A stretch of 64,000 nt of DNA, taken from assembly GCA_964057225.1 (NCBI GenBank), contig OZ059898.1, forward strand, positions 744,001 to 808,000, given 5' to 3'. The notes beneath the pieces are model-generated. The model saw only the letters and a list, made by a program, of their open reading frames with translations, made no database searches and was not told the DNA's origin. Below are positions 10,026 to 23,287 of the stretch, in pieces; position 1 is the stretch's first letter; every line of letters begins with the position of its first letter. The position numbers and the translations under genes are program-made. Source of the stretch: Auanema rhodensis (Eukaryota; Nematoda; Chromadorea; Rhabditida; Rhabditidae).

Positions 10026-13000
10026 AATTATCTTGAAATTTTTCGAAAAAATTTTTGTCAAAATGTTTTTGGAAGCAATGTTGAGTGTACATGGAAACTC
10101 AACATACACTAATGCATCATTTTTCAAACGATCATAACTAATTTTTGTATTAAGCGTTTCTCAATGTCGTATAGTGCATTCGATGCGGATTTTTAAGCTG
10201 CGTCGATCTGTGTTTTCAGATTTGCGCTAGCTTAAAAATGCATCGAGATATCAACTGATATAAGTTCACACTTATATCCTCGATTTTCACCCTGAAGAAT
10301 TAATTTTTTTGTTGAATAACATTGTCCATCGTCTTTGCCTTGAAAAAAGAAATCTAAAAACATCTACTTTTTGCTAAATTATTTTGAAATTTTTCGAAAA
10401 AATTTTTGTCAAAATGTTTTTGGAAGCAATGTTGAGTGTACATGGAAACTCAACATACACTAATGCATCATTTTTCAAACGATCATAACTAATTTTTGTA
10501 TTAAGCGTTTCTCAATGTCGTATAGTGCATTCGATGCGGATTTTTAAGCTGCGTCGATCTGTGTTATCAGATTTGCGCTAGCTTAAAAATGCACCGAGAT
10601 ATCAACTGATATAAGTTCACACTTATATCCTCGATTTTCACCCTGAAGAATTAATTTTTTCGTTGAATAACATTGTCCATCGTCTTTGCCTTGAAAAAAG
10701 GAATCTAAAAACATCTACTTTTTGCTAAATTATCTTGAAATTTTTCGAAAAAATTTTTGTCAAAATGTTTTTGGAAGCAATGTTGAGTGTACATGGAAAC
10801 TCAACATACACTAATGCATCATTTTTCAAACGATCATAACTAATTTTTGTATTAAGCGTTTCTCAATGTCGTATAGTGCATTCGATGCGGATTTTTAAGC
10901 TGCGTCGATCTGTGTTTTCAGATTTGCGCTAGCTTAAAAATGCACCGAGATATCAACTGATATAAGTTCACACTTATATCCTCGATTTTCACCCTGAAGA
11001 ATTAATTTTTTTGTTGAATAACATTGTCCATCGTCTTTGCCTTGAAAAAAGAAATCTAAAAACATCTACTTTTTGCTAAATTATTTTGAAATTTTTCGAA
11101 AAAATTTTTGTCAAAATGTTTTTGGAAGCAATGTTGAGTGTACATGGAAACTCAACATACACTAATGCATCATTTTTCAAACGATCATAACTAATTTTTG
11201 TATTAAGCGTTTCTCAATGTCGTATAGTGCATTCGATGCGGATTTTTAAGCTGCGTCGATCTGTGTTATCAGATTTGCGCTAGCTTAAAAATGCACCGAG
11301 ATATCAACTGATATAAGTTCACACTTATATCCTCGATTTTCACCCTGAAGAATTAATTTTTTCGTTGAATAACATTGTCCATCGTCTTTGCCTTGAAAAA
11401 AGGAATCTAAAAACATCTACTTTTTGCTAAATTATCTTGAAATTTTTCGAAAAAATTTTTGTCAAAATGTTTTTGGAAGCAATGTTGAGTGTACATGGAA
11501 ACTCAACATACACTAATGCATCATTTTTCAAACGATTATAACTAATTTTTGTATTAAGCGTTTCTCAATGTAGTATAGTGCATTCGATGCGGATTTTTAA
11601 GCTGCGTCGATCTGTGTTATCAGATTTGCGCTAGCTTAAAAATGCACCGAGATATCAACTGATATAAGTTCACACTTATATCCTCGATTTTCACCCTGAA
11701 GAATTAATTTTTTCGTTGAATAACATTGTCCATCGTCTTTGCCTTGAAAAAAGGAATCTAAAAACATCTACTTTTTGCTAAATTATCTTGAAATTTTTCG
11801 AAAAAATTTTTGTCAAAATGTTTTTGGAAGCAATGTTGAGTGTACATGGAAACTCAACATACACTAATGCATCATTTTTCAAACGATTATAACTAATTTT
11901 TGTATTAAGCGTTTCTCAATGTAGTATAGTGCATTCGATGCGGATTTTTAAGCTGCGTCGATCTGTGTTATCAGATTTGCGCTAGCTTAAAAATGCACCG
12001 AGATATCAACTGATATAAGTTCACACTTATATCCTCGATTTTCACCCTGAAGAATTAATTTTTTCGTTGAATAACATTGTCCATCGTCTTTGCCTTGAAA
12101 AAAGGAATCTAAAAACATCTACTTTTTGCTAAATTATCTTGAAATTTTTCGAAAAAATTTTTGTCAAAATGTTTTTGGAAGCAATGTTGAGTGTACATGG
12201 AAACTCAACATACACTAATGCATCATTTTTCAAACGATCATAACTAATTTTTGTATTAAGCGTTTCTCAATGTCGTATAGTGCATTCGATGCGGATTTTT
12301 AAGCTGCGTCGATCTGTGTTATCAGATTTGCGCTAGCTTAAAAATGCACCGAGATATCAACTGATATAAGTTCACACTTATATCCTCGATTTTCACCCTG
12401 AAGAATTAATTTTTTCGTTGAATAACATTGTCCATCGTCTTTGCCTTGAAAAAAGGAATCTAAAAACATCTACTTTTTGCTAAATTATCTTGAAATTTTT
12501 CGAAAAAATTTTTGTCAAAATGTTTTTGGAAGCAATGTTGAGTGTACATGGAAACTCAACATACACTAATGCATCATTTTTCAAACGATTATAACTAATT
12601 TTTGTATTAAGCGTTTCTCAATGTAGTATAGTGCATTCGATGCGGATTTTTAAGCTGCGTCGATCTGTGTTATCAGATTTGCGCTAGCTTAAAAATGCAC
12701 CGAGATATCAACTGATATAAGTTCACACTTATATCCTCGATTTTCACCCTGAAGAATTAATTTTTTCGTTGAATAACATTGTCCATCGTCTTTGCCTTGA
12801 AAAAAGGAATCTAAAAACATCTACTTTTTGCTAAATTATCTTGAAATTTTTCGAAAAAATTTTTGTCAAAATGTTTTTGGAAGCAATGTTGAGTGTACAT
12901 GGAAACTCAACATACACTAATGCATCATTTTTCAAACGATCATAACTAATTTTTGTATTAAGCGTTTCTCAATGTAGTATAGTGCATTCGATGCGGATTT

Positions 13001-14588
13001 TTAAGCTGCGTCGATCTGTGTTATCAGATTTGCGCTAGCTTAAAAATGCACCGAGATATCAACTGATATAAGTTCACACTTATATCCTCGATTTTCACCC
13101 TGAAGAATTAATTTTTTCGTTGAATAACATTGTCCATCGTCTTTGCCTTGAAAAAAGGAATCTAAAAACATCTACTTTTTGCTAAATTATCTTGAAATTT
13201 TTCGAAAAAATTTTTGTCAAAATGTTTTTGGAAGCAATGTTGAGTGTACATGGAAACTCAACATACACTAATGCATCATTTTTCAAACGATCATAACTAA
13301 TTTTTGTATTAAGCGTTTCTCAATGTCGTATAGTGCATTCGATGCGGATTTTTAAGCTGCGTCGATCTGTGTTTTCAGATTTGCGCTAGCTTAAAAATGC
13401 ATCGAGATATCAACTGATATAAGTTCACACTTATATCCTCGATTTTCACCCTGAAGAATTAATTTTTTTGTTGAATAACATTGTCCATCGTCTTTGCCTT
13501 GAAAAAAGAAATCTAAAAACATCTACTTTTTGCTAAATTATTTTGAAATTTTTCGAAAAAATTTTTGTCAAAATGTTTTTGGAAGCAATGTTGAGTGTAC
13601 ATGGAAACTCAACATACACTAATGCATCATTTTTCAAACGATCATAACTAATTTTTGTATTAAGCGTTTCTCAATGTCGTATAGTGCATTCGATGCGGAT
13701 TTTTAAGCTGCGTCGATCTGTGTTATCAGATTTGCGCTAGCTTAAAAATGCACCGAGATATCAACTGATATAAGTTCACACTTATATCCTCGATTTTCAC
13801 CCTGAAGAATTAATTTTTTCGTTGAATAACATTGTCCATCGTCTTTGCCTTGAAAAAAGGAATCTAAAAACATCTACTTTTTGCTAAATTATCTTGAAAT
13901 TTTTCGAAAAAATTTTTGTCAAAATGTTTTTGGAAGCAATGTTGAGTGTACATGGAAACTCAACATACACTAATGCATCATTTTTCAAACGATCATAACT
14001 AATTTTTGTATTAAGCGTTTCTCAATGTCGTATAGTGCATTCGATGCGGATTTTTAAGCTGCGTCGATCTGTGTTTTCAGATTTGCGCTAGCTTAAAAAT
14101 GCACCGAGATATCAACTGATATAAGTTCACACTTATATCCTCGATTTTCACCCTGAAGAATTAATTTTTTTGTTGAATAACATTGTCCATCGTCTTTGCC
14201 TTGAAAAAAGAAATCTAAAAACATCTACTTTTTGCTAAATTATTTTGAAATTTTTCGAAAAAATTTTTGTCAAAATGTTTTTGGAAGCAATGTTGAGTGT
14301 ACATGGAAACTCAACATACACTAATGCATCATTTTTCAAACGATCATAACTAATTTTTGTATTAAGCGTTTCTCAATGTCGTATAGTGCATTCGATGCGG
14401 ATTTTTAAGCTGCGTCGATCTGTGTTATCAGATTTGCGCTAGCTTAAAAATGCACCGAGATATCAACTGATATAAGTTCACACTTATATCCTCGATTTTC
14501 ACCCTGAAGAATTAATTTTTTCGTTGAATAACATTGTCCATCGTCTTTGCCTTGAAAAAAGGAATCTAAAAACATCTACTTTTTGCTA
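10026..14588. repeat. 9-unit higher-order repeat (3159 bp), 1.4 copies
   Basis: Units 10026-11429 recur at 13185-14588, marked by T190 in the first and third units and T218 in the first only. Between them, the units at 11430, 11781 and 12483 share T108, with C143 units interspersed. Inside the repeat a two-unit alternation (T190 with T285, then C143 with C285) is visible, an older dimer within the longer period. Confidence 0.82.
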
Positions 14589-16694
14589 AATTATCTTGAA
14601 ATTTTTCGAAAAAATTTTTGTCAAAATGTTTTTGGAAGCAATGTTGAGTGTACATGGAAACTCAACATACAATAATGCATCATTTTTCAAACGATCATAA
14701 CTAATTTTTGTATTAAGCGTTTCTCAATGTAGTATAGTGCATTCGATGCGGATTTTTAAGCTGCGTCGATCTGTGTTATTAGATTTGCGCTAGCTTAAAA
14801 ATGCACCGAGATATCAACTGATATAAGTTCACACTTATATCCTCGATTTTCACCCTGAAGAATTAATTTTTTTGTTGAATAACATTGTCCATCGTCTTTG
14901 CCTTGAAAAAAGGAATCTAAAAACATCTACTTTTTGCTAAATTATTTTGAAATTTTTCGAAAAAATTTTTGTCAAAATGTTTTTGGAAGCAATGTTGAGT
15001 GTACATGGAAACTCAACATACACTAATGCATCATTTTTCAAACGATCATAACTAATTTTTGTATTAAGCGTTTCTCAATGTAGTATAGTGCATTCGATGC
15101 GGATTTTTAAGCTGCGTCGATCTGTGTTATCAGATTTGCGCTAGCTTAAAAATGCACCGAGATATCAACTGATATAAGTTCACACTTATATCCTCGATTT
15201 TCACCCTGAAGAATTAATTTTTTCGTTGAATAACATTGTCCATCGTCTTTGCCTTGAAAAAAGGAATCTAAAAACATCTACTTTTTGCTAAATTATCTTG
15301 AAATTTTTCGAAAAAATTTTTGTCAAAATGTTTTTGGAAGCAATGTTGAGTGTACATGGAAACTCAACATACACTAATGCATCATTTTTCAAACGATCAT
15401 AACTAATTTTTGTATTAAGCGTTTCTCAATGTCGTATAGTGCATTCGATGCGGATTTTTAAGCTGCGTCGATCTGTGTTTTCAGATTTGCGCTAGCTTAA
15501 AAATGCACCGAGATATCAACTGATATAAGTTCACACTTATATCCTCGATTTTCACCCTGAAGAATTAATTTTTTTGTTGAATAACATTGTCCATCGTCTT
15601 TGCCTTGAAAAAAGAAATCTAAAAACATCTACTTTTTGCTAAATTATTTTGAAATTTTTCGAAAAAATTTTTGTCAAAATGTTTTTGGAAGCAATGTTGA
15701 GTGTACATGGAAACTCAACATACACTAATGCATCATTTTTCAAACGATCATAACTAATTTTTGTATTAAGCGTTTCTCAATGTCGTATAGTGCATTCGAT
15801 GCGGATTTTTAAGCTGCGTCGATCTGTGTTATCAGATTTGCGCTAGCTTAAAAATGCACCGAGATATCAACTGATATAAGTTCACACTTATATCCTCGAT
15901 TTTCACCCTGAAGAATTAATTTTTTCGTTGAATAACATTGTCCATCGTCTTTGCCTTGAAAAAAGGAATCTAAAAACATCTACTTTTTGCTAAATTATCT
16001 TGAAATTTTTCGAAAAAATTTTTGTCAAAATGTTTTTGGAAGCAATGTTGAGTGTACATGGAAACTCAACATACAATAATGCATCATTTTTCAAACGATC
16101 ATAACTAATTTTTGTATTAAGCGTTTCTCAATGTAGTATAGTGCATTCGATGCGGATTTTTAAGCTGCGTCGATCTGTGTTATTAGATTTGCGCTAGCTT
16201 AAAAATGCACCGAGATATCAACTGATATAAGTTCACACTTATATCCTCGATTTTCACCCTGAAGAATTAATTTTTTTGTTGAATAACATTGTCCATCGTC
16301 TTTGCCTTGAAAAAAGGAATCTAAAAACATCTACTTTTTGCTAAATTATTTTGAAATTTTTCGAAAAAATTTTTGTCAAAATGTTTTTGGAAGCAATGTT
16401 GAGTGTACATGGAAACTCAACATACACTAATGCATCATTTTTCAAACGATCATAACTAATTTTTGTATTAAGCGTTTCTCAATGTAGTATAGTGCATTCG
16501 ATGCGGATTTTTAAGCTGCGTCGATCTGTGTTATCAGATTTGCGCTAGCTTAAAAATGCACCGAGATATCAACTGATATAAGTTCACACTTATATCCTCG
16601 ATTTTCACCCTGAAGAATTAATTTTTTCGTTGAATAACATTGTCCATCGTCTTTGCCTTGAAAAAAGGAATCTAAAAACATCTACTTTTTGCTA
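13887..16694. repeat. 4-unit tandem duplication, 2 x 1404 bp
   Basis: 13887-15290 and 15291-16694 match in order: a unit with T190, a C143 unit, a unit with A84 and T192, then a plain A143 unit. The block overlaps the end of the preceding 9-unit repeat, so one exchange was laid over another. Confidence 0.85.
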
Positions 16695-19502
16695 AATTAT
16701 CTTGAAATTTTTCGAAAAAATTTTTGTCAAAATGTTTTTGGAAGCAATGTTGAGTGTACATGGAAACTCAACATACACTAATGCATCATTTTTCAAACGA
16801 TCATAACTAATTTTTGTATTAAGCGTTTCTCAATGTAGTATAGTGCATTCGATGCGGATTTTTAAGCTGCGTCGATCTGTGTTATCAGATTTGCGCTAGC
16901 TTAAAAATGCACCGAGATATCGACTGATATAAGTTCACACTTATATCCTCGATTTTCACCCTGAAGAATTAATTTTTTCGTTGAATAACATTGTCCATCG
17001 TCTTTGCCTTGAAAAATGGAATCTAAAAACATCTACTTTTTGCTAAATTATTTTGAAATTTTTTGAAAAAATTTTTGTCAAAATGTTTTTGGAAGCAATG
17101 TTGAGTGTACATGGAAACTCAACATACACTAATGCATCATTTTTCAAACGATCATAACTAATTTTTGTATTAAGCGTTTCTCAATGTAGTATAGTGCATT
17201 CGATGCGGATTTTTAAGCTGCGTCGATCTGTGTTATCAAATTTGCGCTAGCTTAAAAATGCACCGAGATATCAACTGATATAAGTTCACACTTATATCCT
17301 CGATTTTCACCCTGAAGAATTAATTTTTTTGTTGAATAACATTGTCCATCGTCTTTGCCTTGAAAAAAGGAATCTAAAAACATGTACTTTTTGCTAAATT
17401 ATTTTGAAATTTTCCGAAAAAATTTTTGTCAAAATGTTTTTGGAAGCAATGTTGAGTGTACATAGAAACTCAACATACACTAATGCATCATTTTTCAAAC
17501 GATCATAACTAATTTTTGTATTAAGCGTTTCTCAATGTCGTATAGTGCATTCGATGCGGATTTTTAAGCTGCGTCGATCTGTGTTATCAGATTTGCGCTA
17601 GCTTAAAAATGCACCGAGATATCAACTGATATAAGTTCACACTTATATCCTCGATTTTCACCCTGAAGAATTAATTTTTTCGTTGAATAACATTGTCCAT
17701 CGTCTTTGCCTTGAAAAAAGGAATCTAAAAACATCTACTTTTTGCTAAATTATCTTGAAATTTTTCGAAAAAATTTTTGTCAAAATGTTTTTGGAAGCAA
17801 TGTTGAGTGTACATGGAAACTCAACATACAATAATGCATCATTTTTCAAACGATCATAACTAATTTTTGTATTAAGCGTTTCTCAATGTAGTATAGTGCA
17901 TTCGATGCGGATTTTTAAGCTGCGTCGATCTGTGTTATTAGATTTGCGCTAGCTTAAAAATGCACCGAGATATCAACTGATATAAGTTCACACTTATATC
18001 CTCGATTTTCACCCTGAAGAATTAATTTTTTTGTTGAATAACATTGTCCATCGTCTTTGCCTTGAAAAAAGGAATCTAAAAACATCTACTTTTTGCTAAA
18101 TTATTTTGAAATTTTTCGAAAAAATTTTTGTCAAAATGTTTTTGGAAGCAATGTTGAGTGTACATGGAAACTCAACATACACTAATGCATCATTTTTCAA
18201 ACGATCATAACTAATTTTTGTATTAAGCGTTTCTCAATGTAGTATAGTGCATTCGATGCGGATTTTTAAGCTGCGTCGATCTGTGTTATCAGATTTGCGC
18301 TAGCTTAAAAATGCACCGAGATATCAACTGATATAAGTTCACACTTATATCCTCGATTTTCACCCTGAAGAATTAATTTTTTCGTTGAATAACATTGTCC
18401 ATCGTCTTTGCCTTGAAAAAAGGAATCTAAAAACATCTACTTTTTGCTAAATTATCTTGAAATTTTTCGAAAAAATTTTTGTCAAAATGTTTTTGGAAGC
18501 AATGTTGAGTGTACATGGAAACTCAACATACACTAATGCATCATTTTTCAAACGATCATAACTAATTTTTGTATTAAGCGTTTCTCAATGTAGTATAGTG
18601 CATTCGATGCGGATTTTTAAGCTGCGTCGATCTGTGTTATCAGATTTGCGCTAGCTTAAAAATGCACCGAGATATCGACTGATATAAGTTCACACTTATA
18701 TCCTCGATTTTCACCCTGAAGAATTAATTTTTTCGTTGAATAACATTGTCCATCGTCTTTGCCTTGAAAAATGGAATCTAAAAACATCTACTTTTTGCTA
18801 AATTATTTTGAAATTTTTTGAAAAAATTTTTGTCAAAATGTTTTTGGAAGCAATGTTGAGTGTACATGGAAACTCAACATACACTAATGCATCATTTTTC
18901 AAACGATCATAACTAATTTTTGTATTAAGCGTTTCTCAATGTAGTATAGTGCATTCGATGCGGATTTTTAAGCTGCGTCGATCTGTGTTATCAAATTTGC
19001 GCTAGCTTAAAAATGCACCGAGATATCAACTGATATAAGTTCACACTTATATCCTCGATTTTCACCCTGAAGAATTAATTTTTTTGTTGAATAACATTGT
19101 CCATCGTCTTTGCCTTGAAAAAAGGAATCTAAAAACATGTACTTTTTGCTAAATTATTTTGAAATTTTCCGAAAAAATTTTTGTCAAAATGTTTTTGGAA
19201 GCAATGTTGAGTGTACATAGAAACTCAACATACACTAATGCATCATTTTTCAAACGATCATAACTAATTTTTGTATTAAGCGTTTCTCAATGTCGTATAG
19301 TGCATTCGATGCGGATTTTTAAGCTGCGTCGATCTGTGTTATCAGATTTGCGCTAGCTTAAAAATGCACCGAGATATCAACTGATATAAGTTCACACTTA
19401 TATCCTCGATTTTCACCCTGAAGAATTAATTTTTTCGTTGAATAACATTGTCCATCGTCTTTGCCTTGAAAAAAGGAATCTAAAAACATCTACTTTTTGC
19501 TA
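15993..19502. repeat. 5-unit tandem duplication, 2 x 1755 bp
   Basis: 15993-17747 and 17748-19502 match in order: A84/T192 unit; plain unit; G228/T323 unit; T19/A194 unit ending with G339; C18/A68/C143 unit. The first C18/A68 unit of the window (17397) lies here. This family dominates 17-42 kb. Confidence 0.87.
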
Positions 19503-21959
19503 AATTATCTTGAAATTTTTCGAAAAAATTTTTGTCAAAATGTTTTTGGAAGCAATGTTGAGTGTACATGGAAACTCAACATACACTAATGCATCATTTT
19601 TCAAACGATCATAACTAATTTTTGTATTAAGCGATTCTCAATGTAGTATAGTGCATTCGATGCGGATTTTTGAGCTGCGTCGTTCTGTGTTATCAGATTT
19701 GCGCTAGCTTAAAAATGCACCGAGATATCAACTGATATAAGTTCACACTTATATCCTCGATTTTCACCCTGAAGAATTAATTTTTTCGTTGAATAACATT
19801 GTCCATCGTCTTTGCCTTGAAAAATGGAATCTAAAAACATCTACTTTTTGCTAAATTATTTCGAAATTTTTCGAAAAAATTTTTGTCAAAATGTTTTTGG
19901 AAGCAATGTTGAGTGTACATGGAAACTCAACATACACTAATGCATCATTTTTCAAACGATCATAACTAATTTTTGTATTAAGCGTTTCTCAATGTAGTAT
20001 AGTGCATTCGATGCGGATTTTTAAGCTGCGTCGATCTGTGTTATCAGATTTGCGCTAGCTTAAAAATGCACCGAGATATCAACTGATATAAGTTCACACT
20101 TATATCCTCGATTTTCACCCTGAAGAATTAATTTTTTCGTTGAATAACATTGTCCATCGTCTTTGCCTTGAAAAAAGGAATCTAAAAACATCTACTTTTT
20201 GCTAAATTATCTTGAAATTTTTCGAAAAAATTTTTGTCAAAATGTTTTTGGAAGCAATGTTGAGTGTACATGGAAACTCAACATACACTAATGCATCATT
20301 TTTCAAACGATCATAACTAATTTTTGTATTAAGCGTTTCTCAATGTAGTATAGTGCATTCGATGCGGATTTTTAAGCTGCGTCGATCTGTGTTATCAGAT
20401 TTGCGCTAGCTTAAAAATGCACCGAGATATCGACTGATATAAGTTCACACTTATATCCTCGATTTTCACCCTGAAGAATTAATTTTTTCGTTGAATAACA
20501 TTGTCCATCGTCTTTGCCTTGAAAAATGGAATCTAAAAACATCTACTTTTTGCTAAATTATTTTGAAATTTTTTGAAAAAATTTTTGTCAAAATGTTTTT
20601 GGAAGCAATGTTGAGTGTACATGGAAACTCAACATACACTAATGCATCATTTTTCAAACGATCATAACTAATTTTTGTATTAAGCGTTTCTCAATGTAGT
20701 ATAGTGCATTCGATGCGGATTTTTAAGCTGCGTCGATCTGTGTTATCAAATTTGCGCTAGCTTAAAAATGCACCGAGATATCAACTGATATAAGTTCACA
20801 CTTATATCCTCGATTTTCACCCTGAAGAATTAATTTTTTTGTTGAATAACATTGTCCATCGTCTTTGCCTTGAAAAAAGGAATCTAAAAACATGTACTTT
20901 TTGCTAAATTATTTTGAAATTTTCCGAAAAAATTTTTGTCAAAATGTTTTTGGAAGCAATGTTGAGTGTACATAGAAACTCAACATACACTAATGCATCA
21001 TTTTTCAAACGATCATAACTAATTTTTGTATTAAGCGTTTCTCAATATCGTATAGTGCATTCGATGCGGATTTTTAAGCTGCGTCGATCTGTGTTATCAG
21101 ATTTGCGCTAGCTTAAAAATGCACCGAGATATCAACTGATATAAGTTCACACTTATATCCTCGATTTTCACCCTGAAGAATTAATTTTTTCGTTGAATAA
21201 CATTGTCCATCGTCTTTGCCTTGAAAAAAGGAATCTAAAAACATCTACTTTTTGCTAAATTATCTTGAAATTTTTCGAAAAAATTTTTGTCAAAATGTTT
21301 TTGGAAGCAATGTTGAGTGTACATGGAAACTCAACATACACTAATGCATCATTTTTCAAACGATCATAACTAATTTTTGTATTAAGCGATTCTCAATGTA
21401 GTATAGTGCATTCGATGCGGATTTTTGAGCTGCGTCGTTCTGTGTTATCAGATTTGCGCTAGCTTAAAAATGCACCGAGATATCAACTGATATAAGTTCA
21501 CACTTATATCCTCGATTTTCACCCTGAAGAATTAATTTTTTCGTTGAATAACATTGTCCATCGTCTTTGCCTTGAAAAATGGAATCTAAAAACATCTACT
21601 TTTTGCTAAATTATTTCGAAATTTTTCGAAAAAATTTTTGTCAAAATGTTTTTGGAAGCAATGTTGAGTGTACATGGAAACTCAACATACACTAATGCAT
21701 CATTTTTCAAACGATCATAACTAATTTTTGTATTAAGCGTTTCTCAATGTAGTATAGTGCATTCGATGCGGATTTTTAAGCTGCGTCGATCTGTGTTATC
21801 AGATTTGCGCTAGCTTAAAAATGCACCGAGATATCAACTGATATAAGTTCACACTTATATCCTCGATTTTCACCCTGAAGAATTAATTTTTTTGTTGAAT
21901 AACATTGTCCATCGTCTTTGCCTTGAAAAAAGGAATCTAAAAACATGTACTTTTTGCTA
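18450..21959. repeat. Modified 5-unit repeat, 2 x 1755 bp
   Basis: 18450-20204 and 20205-21959 keep the G228/T323, T19/A194 and C18/A68 units of the preceding block. The two other units are replaced by one with A132, G170 and T181 (19503, 21258) and one with C9, 'atttcg' near its start (19854, 21609). The last unit of the second copy switches to T285 and G339, so the match ends inside it. One private change is seen near 21046 ('caatat' for 'caatgt'). Confidence 0.82.
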
Positions 21960-23012
21960 AATTATTTTGAAATTTTCCGAAAAAATTTTTGTCAAAATGT
22001 TTTTGGAAGCAATGTTGAGTGTAGATAGAAACTCAACATACACTAATGCATCATTTTTCAAACGAATATAACTAATTTTTGTATTAAGCGTTTCTCAATG
22101 TCGTATAGTGCATTCGATGCGGATTTTTAAGCTGCGTCGATCTGTGTTATCAGATTTGCGCTAGCTTAAAAATGCACCGAGATATCAACTGATATAAGTT
22201 CACACTTATATCCTCGATTTTCACCCTGAAGAATTAATTTTTTTGTTGAATAACATTGTCCATCGTCTTTGCCTTTAAAAAAGGAATCTAAAAACATCTA
22301 CTTTTTGCTAAATTATCTTGAAATTTTTCGAAAAAATTTTTGTCAAAATGTTTTTGGAAGCAATGTTGAGTGTACATAGAAACTCAACATACACTAATGC
22401 ATCATTTTTCAAACGATCATAACTAATTTTTGTATTAAGCGTTTCTCAATGTCGTATAGTGCATTCGATGCGGATTTTTAAGCTGCGTCGATCTGTGTTA
22501 TCAGATTTGCGCTAGCTTAAAAATGCACCGAGATATCAACTGATATAAGTTCACACTTATATCCTCGATTTTCACCCTGAAGAATTAATTTTTTCGTTGA
22601 ATAACATTGTCCATCGTCTTTGCCTTGAAAAAAGGAATCTAAAAACATCTACTTTTTGCTAAATTATTTTGAAATTTTTCGAAAAAATTTTTGTCAAAAT
22701 GTTTTTGGAAGCAATGTTGAGTGTACATGGAAACTCAACATACACTAATGCATCATTTTTCAAACGATCATAACTAATTTTTGTATTAAGCGTTTCTCAA
22801 TGTAGTATAGTGCATTCGATTCGGATTTTTAAGCTGCGTCGATCTGTGTTATCAGATTTGCGCTAGCTTAAAAATGCACCGAGATATCAACTGATATAAG
22901 TTCACACTTATATCCTCGATTTTCACCCTGAAGAATTAATTTTTTCGTTGAATAACATTGTCCATCGTCTTTGCCTTGAAAAAAGGAATCTAAAAACATG
23001 TACTTTTTGCTA

Positions 23013-23287
23013 AATTATTTTGAAATTTTCCGAAAAAATTTTTGTCAAAATGTTTTTGGAAGCAATGTTGAGTGTACATAGAAACTCAACATACACTAAT
23101 GCATCATTTTTCAAACGATCATAACTAATTTTTGTATTAAGCGTTTCTCAATGTCGTATAGTGCATTCGATGCGGATTTTTAAGCTATCCTCGATTTTCA
23201 CCCTGAAGAATTAATTTTTTTGTTGAATAACATTGTCCATCGTCTTTGCCTTGAAAAAAGGAATCTAAAAACATGTACTTTTTGCTA
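23013..23287. repeat. Short 275-bp unit, copy 3
   Basis: Same 76-bp deletion, now in a T7/C18/A68/C143 background ending with G339. Confidence 0.95.
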